Notes under the pieces: model-generated
What the model saw: the letters and a program-made list of their open reading frames with translations, nothing else
Database searches by the model: none
What the model was told of the DNA's origin: nothing
Program-made: the position numbers and the translations under genes
Shown here: positions 17,695 through 25,122 of the stretch, in pieces
Layout of the letters: each line of letters starts with the position of its first letter
Position numbering within the stretch: position 1 is the stretch's first letter
Assembly: GCF_000292345.1 (NCBI RefSeq)
Contig: NZ_ALOU01000047.1
Span: 84,377-148,376, forward strand
Reading direction: 5' to 3'
Origin: Cupriavidus sp. BIS7
Lineage (GTDB): Bacteria > Pseudomonadota > Gammaproteobacteria > Burkholderiales > Burkholderiaceae
Length of the DNA: 64,000 nt

Positions 17695-17727
17695 AAAGGG
17701 TTGGCGTAGCTCCTACGCCAACCCTTT
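17695..17727. terminator. Strong bidirectional terminator hairpin
   Basis: AAAGGGTTGGCGTAG and CTACGCCAACCCTTT form a perfect 15-bp stem with a CTC loop. It sits between the convergent amidohydrolase gene and Bug gene, with A/T at both outer ends, and can serve both strands. Confidence 0.8.
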
Positions 17728-17730
17728 GAC

Positions 17731-18699
17731 TCATTCCGCCTTCAGCAGGCCTTGACGCGCTAGCGCTGCGGCACGAGCATCTTCATCGCGCATCACCTTG
17801 TCGAATGCCTGTGCGGTCGAGGGCGAGGCGATGGACCCAAGTCCCTGTAGTCGCTTCTTGATATCCGGCTCGGCAAGAGCGCTGTTCAACGCGTTATGAA
17901 GCGACTCAAGAACATTTGGCGGTGTCTTCGCCGGCGCCATCAGCCCGGAAAGAGTCACAACCTCGAAGTCCTTCAGACCTAGTTCTCGTAGCGTTGATAC
18001 TTGCGGCAGGTCAGGGGCGCGCACCTTGCTCGTCACAGCCAAAGCGCGTAGCTTGTTCGCCTTCAGGTTGGGCAGAGAGCTCGGGAGTTGGTCGATAACG
18101 GCATCAACCTGTGACCCCAGCAGGTCTGTAATCGCTGGCGCAGAACCCTTGTACGGAACAATGGTAAAGGTCGTATGCAGAGCGGCCTGGAGCTGGACAA
18201 TGGCCACATGATTCGTGGTTCCGACGCCAGCGTGCCCGATTGCGACCTTCCCCGGGTTACGCTTGGCGAAATCGGCGAAGTCCTGAAACGTCTTGAAGCG
18301 ACTGTTCGCGGGAACCTCCAGAACCAGCGGGGTAACAGCCATCATCCCGATGGGAGCGAAATCCGCCGGGGTGAACGTCGGCTTGCCTATCATCTTTGGT
18401 GTATAGGCATAACTTCCGTTAGCGGTCGCAAGTAGCGTGTAGCCGTCAGAGTTGGCTCGCGCCGCAGCTTCGTGCCCGATGACACCACCAGCACCCACTC
18501 GATTGTCGACCACGAAGGACTGTCCAAGCCTCTTCGACATCTCGCTCACTACCGTTCGTGTGGTCACATCAAGATTTCCGCCTGCGGCAAACGGCACAAT
18601 TACCGTGACGGGCTTCGATGGATATGTTTGCGCTGACGAGCAGGTCGCGATGCAGGTCAGGGCGATTAGAGAAAGATGAGCAGCGACTGAGCGGCGCAT
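17731..18699 (-). CDS. Bug/TctC-family periplasmic substrate-binding protein, third
   Basis: 322 residues, ATG at 18699 with GGAG upstream. The signal peptide ends near CSSAQ. Family motifs: YPSKPVTVIVPFAAGGNLDVTTR, VDNRVGAGGVIGHEAA, NSDGYTLLAT, FTIVPYKGSAPAITDL and LPQVSTLRELG. It is less similar to the two tandem Bug proteins at 11.4-13.4 kb than they are to each other. It stands alone downstream of a terminator and is divergent from the decayed aminotransferase region, so it may be part of the same regulon as a monocistronic receptor. Confidence 0.93.
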   Translation of the reverse strand: MRRSVAAHLSLIALTCIATCSSAQTYPSKPVTVIVPFAAGGNLDVTTRTVVSEMSKRLGQSFVVDNRVGAGGVIGHEAAARANSDGYTLLATANGSYAYTPKMIGKPTFTPADFAPIGMMAVTPLVLEVPANSRFKTFQDFADFAKRNPGKVAIGHAGVGTTNHVAIVQLQAALHTTFTIVPYKGSAPAITDLLGSQVDAVIDQLPSSLPNLKANKLRALAVTSKVRAPDLPQVSTLRELGLKDFEVVTLSGLMAPAKTPPNVLESLHNALNSALAEPDIKKRLQGLGSIASPSTAQAFDKVMRDEDARAAALARQGLLKAE

Positions 18700-18933
18700 G
18701 GGATGTGTCTCCGGCTATAAGTTGTTCCCATATTCTGCGCAATCCCATCACAAGCAAACACTTCCAAAAGCTCACCCAGGCATGAGTTTTTCTCAATATC
18801 AAGTCGTGCTGGTCGCAAATTGCTTGTCGCATCGTGCCCCGAAGCCCTCCAGCGAACCGCGCTCGATTGGTCTGCTAAGAACGACAGCAACCGAGGGAGG
18901 CCAGTCACTGCGGGGAGGAGTTGAGATGGCTAG

Positions 18934-19272
18934 CATGGCCTGGCGACGCTGGACCTGCTGAAGCGTGAAAGCCTGATTCAGAACGCCGCCGAACTGGCTC
19001 CCCATTTCGAGCAAGCCATTCACGGTATCTGCGGCGCAAAGCACGTCGTGGACATCCGCAACTGCGGCCTGGCCGGAGCAATCCAGCTAGCCCCGCGTGA
19101 CGGTGATGCGACCATCCGCCCGTTTGAGGCTGGTCTCGCACTGTGGAAGAAGGGCTTCTACGTGCGCTTTGGCGGCGACACGCTCCAGTTCGGGCCGGCT
19201 TTCAACACAACCACCAGCGAGCTCGACACCATGTTCGACGCCGTTGGTTCTGTCATCGAGACTCTCGCCTGA
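18934..19272 (+). pseudogene. 3' remnant of an omega-amino acid:pyruvate aminotransferase (bauA-like)
   Basis: A frame open from 18934 to the stop at 19272 reads HGLATLDLLKRESLIQNAAE, then VVDIRNCGLAGAIQL, GLALWKKGFYVRFGGDTLQF and a C-terminal SELDTMFDAVGSVIETL. This is the last 110 or so residues of a class III aminotransferase of the beta-alanine:pyruvate type. An in-frame TAG at 18931 ends the similarity upstream, and the N-terminal three quarters, with the PLP lysine, are gone. It sits directly before mmsA, as intact bauA usually does, so it records a deletion in a former beta-alanine operon. Confidence 0.8.
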
Positions 19273-19325
19273 GGCAATTCCGGCACTGCCCTTTTCCGCA
19301 ACTACCGTCATTTTCTGGATTCAGT

Positions 19326-20822
19326 ATGAACACCATCCCGCATTTCATTAATGGCGAGCGTGTCGTAGGCGAAGGCTGCTACTCGTCGGTCTACAACCCG
19401 TCCACCGGCGAAGTCACCGGCCAGATTGTCCTGGCTGATTCGGCTACCCTGCGACATGCCATCCTGACTGCTAAGGCTGCATTCCCAGCATGGCGCAATA
19501 CACCCCCGACGAAGCGGGTACAAGTGCTGTTCCGCTTCAAGCAGTTGCTGGAGGAAAACGAAAAGGCCATCGTCGAGCTCATCAGCCAGGAACACGGCAA
19601 GACCATCGAAGATGCCGCCGGCGAACTGAAGCGCGGCATCGAAAACGTGGAATACGCGTGCGGCGCTCCCGAGCTACTGAAGGGCGAGTACAACCGAAAT
19701 GTGGGCCCGAACATTGATGCCTGGAGCGACTTCCAGCCGCTGGGCGTGGTTGCCGGCATCACACCGTTCAACTTCCCGGCGATGGTGCCGCTGTGGATGT
19801 ACCCTCTCGCCATCGCTTGCGGAAACACCTTCGTCCTGAAGCCGTCCGAGCGTGACCCCAGTTCGACGCTCATGATTGCCGAGCTGTTCCATAAGGCAGG
19901 CCTGCCCAAGGGCGTCCTCAATGTGGTCAACGGCGACAAGGAAGCCGTGGATGCGCTGATTGAGCATCCCGACGTCAAGGCTCTGAGCTTTGTCGGGTCA
20001 ACGCCAATTGCTGAGTACATCTACTCCGAAGGTACGAAGCGCGGCAAGCGTGTACAAGCCCTGGGCGGCGCAAAGAACCATGCCGTCTTCATGCCAGACG
20101 CTGACCTGAATAGCGCCGTCAACGCGCTGATGGGCGCGGCATATGGCTCTTGCGGCGAGCGCTGCATGGCCATCTCGGTTGCAGTGTGCGTTGGCGACGA
20201 GATTGCCGACGCGCTCATCGAGAAGATTGTCCCCGCAATCCAGGCTCTGAAGATTGGCCCGGGTACTTCATGTGGCCTGGATATGGGGCCTCTGGTCACG
20301 TCCGCCGCGCTCAAACGCGTGGCCGGATACATCGCAGCCGGTGAAGCCGCCGGTGCCAAGCTACTGGTCGATGGTCGCGACTTCAAGGTGACCGGCCACG
20401 AGAATGGCTACTTCCTGGGTGGCACGCTATTCGACAACGTCAGGACGGACATGACCATCTATAAGGATGAGATTTTCGGGCCGGTATTGTGCATCGTGCG
20501 CGTCAAGAGTCTGGAGCAAGCGATGCAGCTCATCAACGCTCACGAGTATGGTAACGGCACGTGCATCTTCACGCGCGATGGCGAGTCGGCTCGCATCTTC
20601 TGCGATGAAATCGAAGTGGGCATGGTCGGTGTCAATGTACCGCTGCCGGTGCCCGTGGCCTACCACAGCTTCGGTGGCTGGAAGCGTTCCCTGTTTGGCG
20701 ACCTTCATGCCTACGGTCCGGATGGCGTGCGTTTCTACACCCGCCGCAAGGCAATCACCCAACGCTGGCCGAAACGCGAGATTATCGAGAAGGTGCAGTT
20801 CGCGTTTCCGAGCAACAGCTAG
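19326..20822 (+). CDS. mmsA: CoA-acylating methylmalonate-semialdehyde dehydrogenase
   Basis: 498 residues from the ATG at 19326 (MNTIPHFINGERV), the usual N-terminus and length for MmsA/IolA. Motifs: PLGVVAGITPFNFPAMVPLWM near residue 138, FVLKPSERDPS, SFVGSTPIAEYIY near 225, and the catalytic Cys280 in GERCMAIS. It converts malonate- or methylmalonate-semialdehyde to acetyl- or propionyl-CoA with NAD and CoA. It is the partner of the omega-aminotransferase whose remnant lies 53 bases upstream, so it was probably used in beta-alanine or aminoisobutyrate degradation. The gene is intact despite the decay around it. Confidence 0.96.
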   Translation: MNTIPHFINGERVVGEGCYSSVYNPSTGEVTGQIVLADSATLRHAILTAKAAFPAWRNTPPTKRVQVLFRFKQLLEENEKAIVELISQEHGKTIEDAAGELKRGIENVEYACGAPELLKGEYNRNVGPNIDAWSDFQPLGVVAGITPFNFPAMVPLWMYPLAIACGNTFVLKPSERDPSSTLMIAELFHKAGLPKGVLNVVNGDKEAVDALIEHPDVKALSFVGSTPIAEYIYSEGTKRGKRVQALGGAKNHAVFMPDADLNSAVNALMGAAYGSCGERCMAISVAVCVGDEIADALIEKIVPAIQALKIGPGTSCGLDMGPLVTSAALKRVAGYIAAGEAAGAKLLVDGRDFKVTGHENGYFLGGTLFDNVRTDMTIYKDEIFGPVLCIVRVKSLEQAMQLINAHEYGNGTCIFTRDGESARIFCDEIEVGMVGVNVPLPVPVAYHSFGGWKRSLFGDLHAYGPDGVRFYTRRKAITQRWPKREIIEKVQFAFPSNS

Positions 20823-20828
20823 CGCGTA

Positions 20829-20868
20829 GGAGGCGGAGCTGGGGCCGCAAGGCCCTTGTCTCGCCTCC
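20829..20868 (+). terminator. Hairpin after mmsA
   Basis: GGAGGCG pairs with CGCCTCC, with an inner GGGCC/GGCCC pairing around GCAA, seven bases after the mmsA stop. It is followed by CCC rather than T, so it is a probable but not classic terminator. Confidence 0.5.
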
Positions 20869-20975
20869 CCCGGTTGCCCGCGCAAGCACTATACGGCTCG
20901 CCGGCTAACGAACTTCTTGACGGAGCTTGTAAGCGGCATCGTTGTGGCCGTGGGACATCCTCATCAGCAGCAAGC

Positions 20976-21120
20976 CATAGAAGTCATTGTTCTAGCGGTG
21001 GTGTCATGGGAACGTCGAGCGCTTACTACCTGGCCAAGGCCAGGTATGGAAGTCACACTGCTCGACCGGCAGAACGCTCCGGCACAAGAAGCGAGTTTCG
21101 CAATGCGGGCCAGCTTTCCA
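20976..21120 (+). pseudogene. 5' remnant of a D-amino acid dehydrogenase gene (dadA-like)
   Basis: Three reading-frame pieces add up to the start of DadA. VIVL (frame of base 20917) is followed by GGVMGTSSAYYLAKA in the next frame (base 20856), then MEVTLLDRQNAPAQEASFA back in the first, and NAGQLS in the other again. At least three frameshifts are needed, the initiator ATG has become ATA, and the similarity ends after about 45 codons. This is clearly decayed and non-functional. An intact member of the family is at 31396-32664. The N-terminal FAD-binding motif is the only part kept. Confidence 0.75.
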
Positions 21121-21134
21121 CATGGAGGAGCGCA

Positions 21135-21830
21135 TCAACCGACCGAGGCTAGCATCGGATGTGGGGTCACTACACGCGCCCGTTTTCGGTGCTCTTCTCT
21201 CGGGTATGACGACGTCGTCGATGTCAACAATGGACAATCGATGACATGCTCCAACAAGGCCCCGGGTATTCCGGTTGTCGCCTGCAACCGGAGGTAGAAG
21301 CGCGTTACTTGGGACGTCATGTAGTTCCAGAGAGTCGATGACCGCAGCCCTTCGATTTTTGGCAGCAACTCCTCAATGCCCAGCTTCGCACTGCACATCG
21401 GAACCATGTATGTGAGGTAGTTCCAGTTTTCACCATTCTCTACTGCAAGCACAATTGGTACAGCCTTCGCGTCCCGCCACATTTCGATGGCTCGCCAGAC
21501 TTCTGGGTCCTCCATATCCGCGAGCCAGACAATCTGTGTGCCGCCGAGTTGCACCTTAATGGTCATTATCACTGCGTCATCAAACAGTATTGCCTCAAAA
21601 AAGATGGCTGAAGGGACATCCAATGCAGGGGCACAATGCGCCTTTGATGCTGCAACTGGGCAACTCAGTGCTGGAGCGGTTCCATGTCCAGGTCCCTCTA
21701 TGCCCGATTTGTATGCGTGCAGATTTCGTTTCTCCAATGTGCCTACTACCTCCAGGCGATTGTCGAATCCGTTCCTATCAAGACCTCCGGCCTTAATTTG
21801 GCTCAAGAAATCTGTGGCCAGTCGATTCAT
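21135..21830 (-). CDS. Hypothetical protein
   Basis: A 231-codon frame that I do not recognise. It starts MNRLATDFLSQIKAGG and has no signal peptide or membrane segment. A central part is well structured by eye (TIKVQLGGTQIVWLADMEDPEVW, ENGENWNYLTYMVPMC). The last 35 or so residues run into the dadA remnant region and may be read-through of a lost C-terminus. The ribosome site before 21830 is poor. A perfect 22-bp dyad lies 35-56 bases upstream of the start. It sits in decayed DNA, so it may be a cargo gene or itself a fragment. A gene is plausible, not certain. Confidence 0.45.
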   Translation of the reverse strand: MNRLATDFLSQIKAGGLDRNGFDNRLEVVGTLEKRNLHAYKSGIEGPGHGTAPALSCPVAASKAHCAPALDVPSAIFFEAILFDDAVIMTIKVQLGGTQIVWLADMEDPEVWRAIEMWRDAKAVPIVLAVENGENWNYLTYMVPMCSAKLGIEELLPKIEGLRSSTLWNYMTSQVTRFYLRLQATTGIPGALLEHVIDCPLLTSTTSSYPREEHRKRARVVTPHPMLASVG

Positions 21831-21864
21831 AGCTTCATTTCCCTTCTACTTGTGTTGTGCATTT

Positions 21865-21886
21865 CCACAGATGTGGACATCTGTGG
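21865..21886. repeat. Perfect 22-bp dyad upstream of the hypothetical gene
   Basis: CCACAGATGT-GG-ACATCTGTGG is a perfect inverted repeat with 10-bp arms. It is 35 bases before the start codon at 21830 on the minus strand. It may be an operator for that gene; it has no T run to make it a terminator. Confidence 0.55.
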
Positions 21887-22803
21887 CATCCAGGCGAGTT
21901 GTGGCCGTGCCGCAATCTATCGGGACTCGTCATGAGGCGCCGCCGACCGCCGTCATAGGTATAGCTCGATTGCGGTAGCATGACGCACTCAAAGAACTGG
22001 CGATGTAAATGGGAGTTTTATGGACTGCCGCGAAAACTCCCCAGAATGCACGGAGTTCTCGACGTGAGAACGAGCTCCTGGTGTGCGTACCAAATTCGGC
22101 ATCACCTCATGCCGCGTGCATATGTGTTCGCGCATCGCTCAAAGAACTAGCTGGCGATTGACGATTTCTACTGGGCATATCAGCTGAACACTGACGTGCT
22201 CAGTCTGGAGCCATACCTTGTCTTACTCGACCCTCGGCAAGGCATTGGTTCGCCTGAATCTCAACGGCGCATCGAGGCTTGGCTTGCCGAAGTGAACAGT
22301 GCGGACGGAGGCTAGCCTTCAGTTTGACGCCACTTCCATCGTGATTCGGAAACTGCGTCAGCCAGGAGATGGTGTTTCTGTTGCAGCATTGACGCAGCGT
22401 ATTGTGACAACCGGCAATAGTTTGCCTCTTGTCGATTTCTGGGGTTAAGAGGAATAATATCGCCGGTTGTTGCTGGGGCAGTCGAAGGTGGACGGCGATG
22501 TGAAGACGGCGAACAATACCCAAAGGCATCGAATCCGGTCGAGATTGATGAGGAGCTAGGGTAGTGCTTGAAGACGCTCCAGGTACACCGGAACCTGGAC
22601 CAAGCCGCGCACGCTGAGAGGGCGGGTACGGGCGCTCGAACCTTGCGGAATCTCGAGAGTTGTCGCGGCTCGTCGCTGCGCACTATTATCCTGATTGCTC
22701 GCACCCTAGACCTCAGAGACGCGTATTCGCGATACCTTTAGCATCAGCCGTAAAGGCCTCCGTCGGAGCCAGCTGCGGCTCAGGTCAGCGTCAAGGGCAG
22801 CCT
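21887..22803. other. Decayed region without an intact gene
   Basis: About 0.9 kb. A 56-codon frame runs from 21980 to 22150, and a startless 54-codon frame (LAIDDFYWAYQLNTD at its beginning, ESQRRIEAWLAEV near its end) runs from 22151 to 22315. The phrase TCAAAGAACT occurs in both, about 150 bases apart. No family is recognisable and no inverted ends of an insertion sequence are seen. I read it as eroded coding DNA. Confidence 0.4.
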
Positions 22804-23469
22804 CTATCGTTCCGCAAAAGCGGCGGCGACCATTGCAACCTGCTCAACCTTCCCACGCGACAGCGCCTTGAGCGGGGTAGTGTTGCCCAGCGACGCCTTA
22901 GGTGTCGTGAAGAACTGCCATTTGCTCCATCCAGGCAGACTCCCCAGCAACTGCGTGACCTTCGCGAGTGTCTTGCGGTCCACGTCAGCGGCCAGATAAA
23001 AGGCCGGATAGTACTGAGCTGCTCCGACGTCGACCGTGAAGATTCGCCCCGAGGCGACAGCCTTGTTGACGGCTTGTCTTGTCATATCCAGGCCTTCCCA
23101 GACCTTCGCGGCGGGCAGCAGCTTGCCTGAGTCGACCAGCGCCTGCCGTTCAGGCAAGGAGCGGCACTTGAAATCGAACGGGTCGCTGTTCTCAGCCGTG
23201 TGCGATACGGCCGTCTTTCCGCGCTCAGACCTTTTTGACTTCCTGGCGGCGGACGCCTCGCGGCCGAATGTTACCTGCCCGGCGAGGTCAATGACCTGCG
23301 AAATGCCGAGCTTGAACAGGCGCCCAAGTTGCTCATCCGGCAGCCCAAGCAGTGCCTTGGCCTTGTCTGGCCCGAGCATGGTCGCAGCGCCAACGGCACT
23401 ACGCAGCGCCTCTTCGGCCTCAATACTAAGAGGCACCACATGGGCCTTGATGGTAGCGGCCTGGGTCAT
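22804..23469 (-). CDS. Hypothetical protein with possible HTH and antitoxin-like (MbcA/ParS) C-terminus
   Basis: Started at the ATG at 23469, which has GAGGAG six bases upstream; 221 residues. Residues from about 120 on read KVWEGLDMTRQAVNKAVASGRIF, a helix-turn-helix-like segment, followed by QYYPAFYLAADVD. The C-terminus (GWSKWQFFTTPKASLGNTTPLKALSRGKVEQV) resembles the MbcA/ParS toxin-binding domain, where a short 'TPL-AL-G' motif closes the fold. No RES/MbcT-type toxin gene is next to it. It is the only apparently complete gene at the boundary between the two parts of the window. The domain match is by eye and moderate. Confidence 0.65.
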   Translation of the reverse strand: MTQAATIKAHVVPLSIEAEEALRSAVGAATMLGPDKAKALLGLPDEQLGRLFKLGISQVIDLAGQVTFGREASAARKSKRSERGKTAVSHTAENSDPFDFKCRSLPERQALVDSGKLLPAAKVWEGLDMTRQAVNKAVASGRIFTVDVGAAQYYPAFYLAADVDRKTLAKVTQLLGSLPGWSKWQFFTTPKASLGNTTPLKALSRGKVEQVAMVAAAFAER

Positions 23470-23497
23470 CATCGGCTCCTCGGGCAGCGTGAAACCC

Positions 23498-23526
23498 AGC
23501 ATAAATCGACATTGCAACCACGTCAA
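23498..23526 (-). promoter_or_regulatory. Sigma-70 promoter for the antitoxin-like gene
   Basis: On the minus strand TTGACG (plus 23521-23526) and TATGCT (plus 23498-23503) are separated by 17 bases. This puts transcription start about 20 bases before the ATG at 23469. A second TTGACA lies just upstream. Confidence 0.55.
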
Positions 23527-23720
23527 CTATGTCAACCTAATGCAGCCGAGAGAATGCCTCCAGTAAAAGGAGGTCTTGTCTCGGTAACTACACCATATTG
23601 AGGCTCACTGGCAAGCCATCCGAATGGAAAACGGCCAAGAGCATCGTATCGTGCTCTGGCGGGGTACGCCTGAGCTGTGTTTCAGCCCGTGCAAGCTAGG
23701 CATAATACATTTCGGAAGAG

Positions 23721-23794
23721 CTTTATTACCTTGGGAAGCACTTTATTCCCGCTGAAAGTACTTTATTCCCTTGGAAGGACTTTATTCCCCGAGG
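23721..23794. repeat. Four 20-bp iteron-like direct repeats
   Basis: CTTTATTACC, CTTTATTCCC, CTTTATTCCC and CTTTATTCCC begin at 23721, 23741, 23761 and 23780, a period of 20, 20 and 19 bases. Between them are TTGGGAAGCA, GCTGAAAGTA and TTGGAAGGA. Each unit also holds a small TTCCC-N2-GGAA-like dyad. They end 53 bases before the ArsR-type gene at 23848, as for phased operator sites. The preceding 23527-23720 holds no gene. Confidence 0.75.
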
Positions 23795-23847
23795 TCACCC
23801 GCCCCCTTCTCCTATACTGCATCCGTCTCTTCATACGGCAGTGAACT

Positions 23848-24540
23848 ATGGAATATGCTCCTGGCATCAGCCAGCTTGCAGGGCTGCTGGCTGATCCTGG
23901 CCGGGCGGCCATGCTCTGGGCGCTGATGGATGGCAGCGCGCGGCCGGCGGGCGAACTTGCATTGATCGCCGGGCTGTCCGCGTCGTCGACCAGCGGACAC
24001 CTGTCCCGCCTCTCCGAGGGCGGCCTGCTGGCCGTGGAAACGCGCGGGCGCAACCGGTACTACCGGCTGGCTACGCCCGAGATTGGTGTTGCGATCGAGG
24101 CACTGGCCACCGCGTCGCTGGCCAGCCAGCCGCCGCGCATGCGCGCGGTGCCGGTATCGCGCACCGCACCGCCCGCCCTGAAACAGGCCCGCACGTGCTA
24201 CGACCACCTGGCCGGGGAACTTGCCGTGGGTCTTTTCGAACGAATGTCGCAGGCAGGCTGGCTCGCGGTAGACGGTACGCGGGTGGACCTGACCGGAGAC
24301 GGTGCACAGGCGATGGGGCGGCTCGGCATTGACCTGGACGCGGCACGGCGCAAGAGGCGCCAGTTCGCGTGTACGTGCCCGGACTGGAGTGAGCGCAAGC
24401 CTCATCTTGGCGGCGCGCTTGGCGCGGCATTACTGCAGGCGATGCTGACGCGCGGCTGGGTCGAACCTACAATCACGTCGCGCGCGTTGCGCGTGACGCC
24501 ACGCGGGCAACGCGAGATTGGGAAGGTGGCAGCCAATTAG
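23848..24540 (+). CDS. ArsR/SmtB-type helix-turn-helix regulator
   Basis: 230 residues. The N-terminal winged helix is typical of ArsR members: LAGLLADPGRAAMLWALMDG near residues 11-30, then ELALIAGLSASSTSGHLSRLSEGGLL and RGRNRYYRL. The long C-terminal half contains a CTCPDWSERKPHLGGALG segment with two cysteines near residue 175, found in the larger type of this family. It may sense a small electrophile or metal, but the ligand is unknown. Four phased direct repeats lie immediately upstream, a likely autoregulatory site. The start has no strong ribosome site. It is followed by a small acidic protein gene 30 bases away. Confidence 0.9.
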   Translation: MEYAPGISQLAGLLADPGRAAMLWALMDGSARPAGELALIAGLSASSTSGHLSRLSEGGLLAVETRGRNRYYRLATPEIGVAIEALATASLASQPPRMRAVPVSRTAPPALKQARTCYDHLAGELAVGLFERMSQAGWLAVDGTRVDLTGDGAQAMGRLGIDLDAARRKRRQFACTCPDWSERKPHLGGALGAALLQAMLTRGWVEPTITSRALRVTPRGQREIGKVAAN

Positions 24541-24570
24541 CGCCACGGAGGGACGCACGGAGGACAGCAT

Positions 24571-25077
24571 ATGGCAATTGAACTGGACGATGACGCGCAG
24601 GACGCCGTAAGCCGGCTGTTCGCGCTGATCAATCTTGGCGACACGCAGCAGACCTCGCGGCATTGCACGCTGTTCGAGGAAGCGATGGAAGACGCCGAGG
24701 AAGACGAGGCCGACGCGGAAACGCTGCTCTACCAGATCAAGGAAATCATTGACTGGGAATCGGGCTTCTACGTCGACTGGAAGGATGCCGAATCATTCAT
24801 CGGCTGCCTGAACCAGTTGTGCGAGCGCATCGACTTCGAGATCGACTGGGGCACCGACGATACCGAGGACGAAGACTTCCTCGAAGGCACCAGTGTGCCC
24901 GAGCTGATGGAACTTGCCGCCGACCAGTTGCGCGTGGCGGGCTATACGCTCTGGAATTGGGACACGGGCGGCGACGCCTACGCCGGCTGGATCACGCGCA
25001 GCGAGGATGACGACGAGATGCTGGAGATCGCCGATACGCTGGGCTTCGACGTGCGCAGCGGCGACCAGCCGTATTGA
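24571..25077 (+). CDS. Acidic hypothetical protein (possibly DUF6630-like)
   Basis: 168 residues with GGAGG seven bases before the ATG. The protein is strongly acidic (runs such as EDAEEDEADAE and DDTEDED) and rich in Trp, with DWESGFYVDWKDAESF and LWNWDTGGDAYAGWI. No signal peptide or membrane segment is seen. The DWKD pattern recalls the DUF6630 group, which is a guess. It is 30 bases downstream of the ArsR-type regulator gene and may be co-transcribed. Function unknown; conserved in the family by my impression of its style only. Confidence 0.75.
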   Translation: MAIELDDDAQDAVSRLFALINLGDTQQTSRHCTLFEEAMEDAEEDEADAETLLYQIKEIIDWESGFYVDWKDAESFIGCLNQLCERIDFEIDWGTDDTEDEDFLEGTSVPELMELAADQLRVAGYTLWNWDTGGDAYAGWITRSEDDDEMLEIADTLGFDVRSGDQPY

Positions 25078-25122
25078 TGCCGGCGGATTGCCGCGTCCGC
25101 CGGTTTGACCGCTTCGAGCGCT

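Noticed and set aside
18799..18930. Possible C-terminus of a LysR regulator (PPSVAVVLSRPIERGS on the minus strand)
   Set aside because: Only about 30 codons, without the rest of the fold and overlapping the aminotransferase remnant; too weak to call.
23881..24540. CRISPR-like array near 23.7 kb
   Set aside because: The 20-bp repeats are contiguous with short variable parts of 10 bases, lack spacers of 30 bases and have no cas genes nearby.
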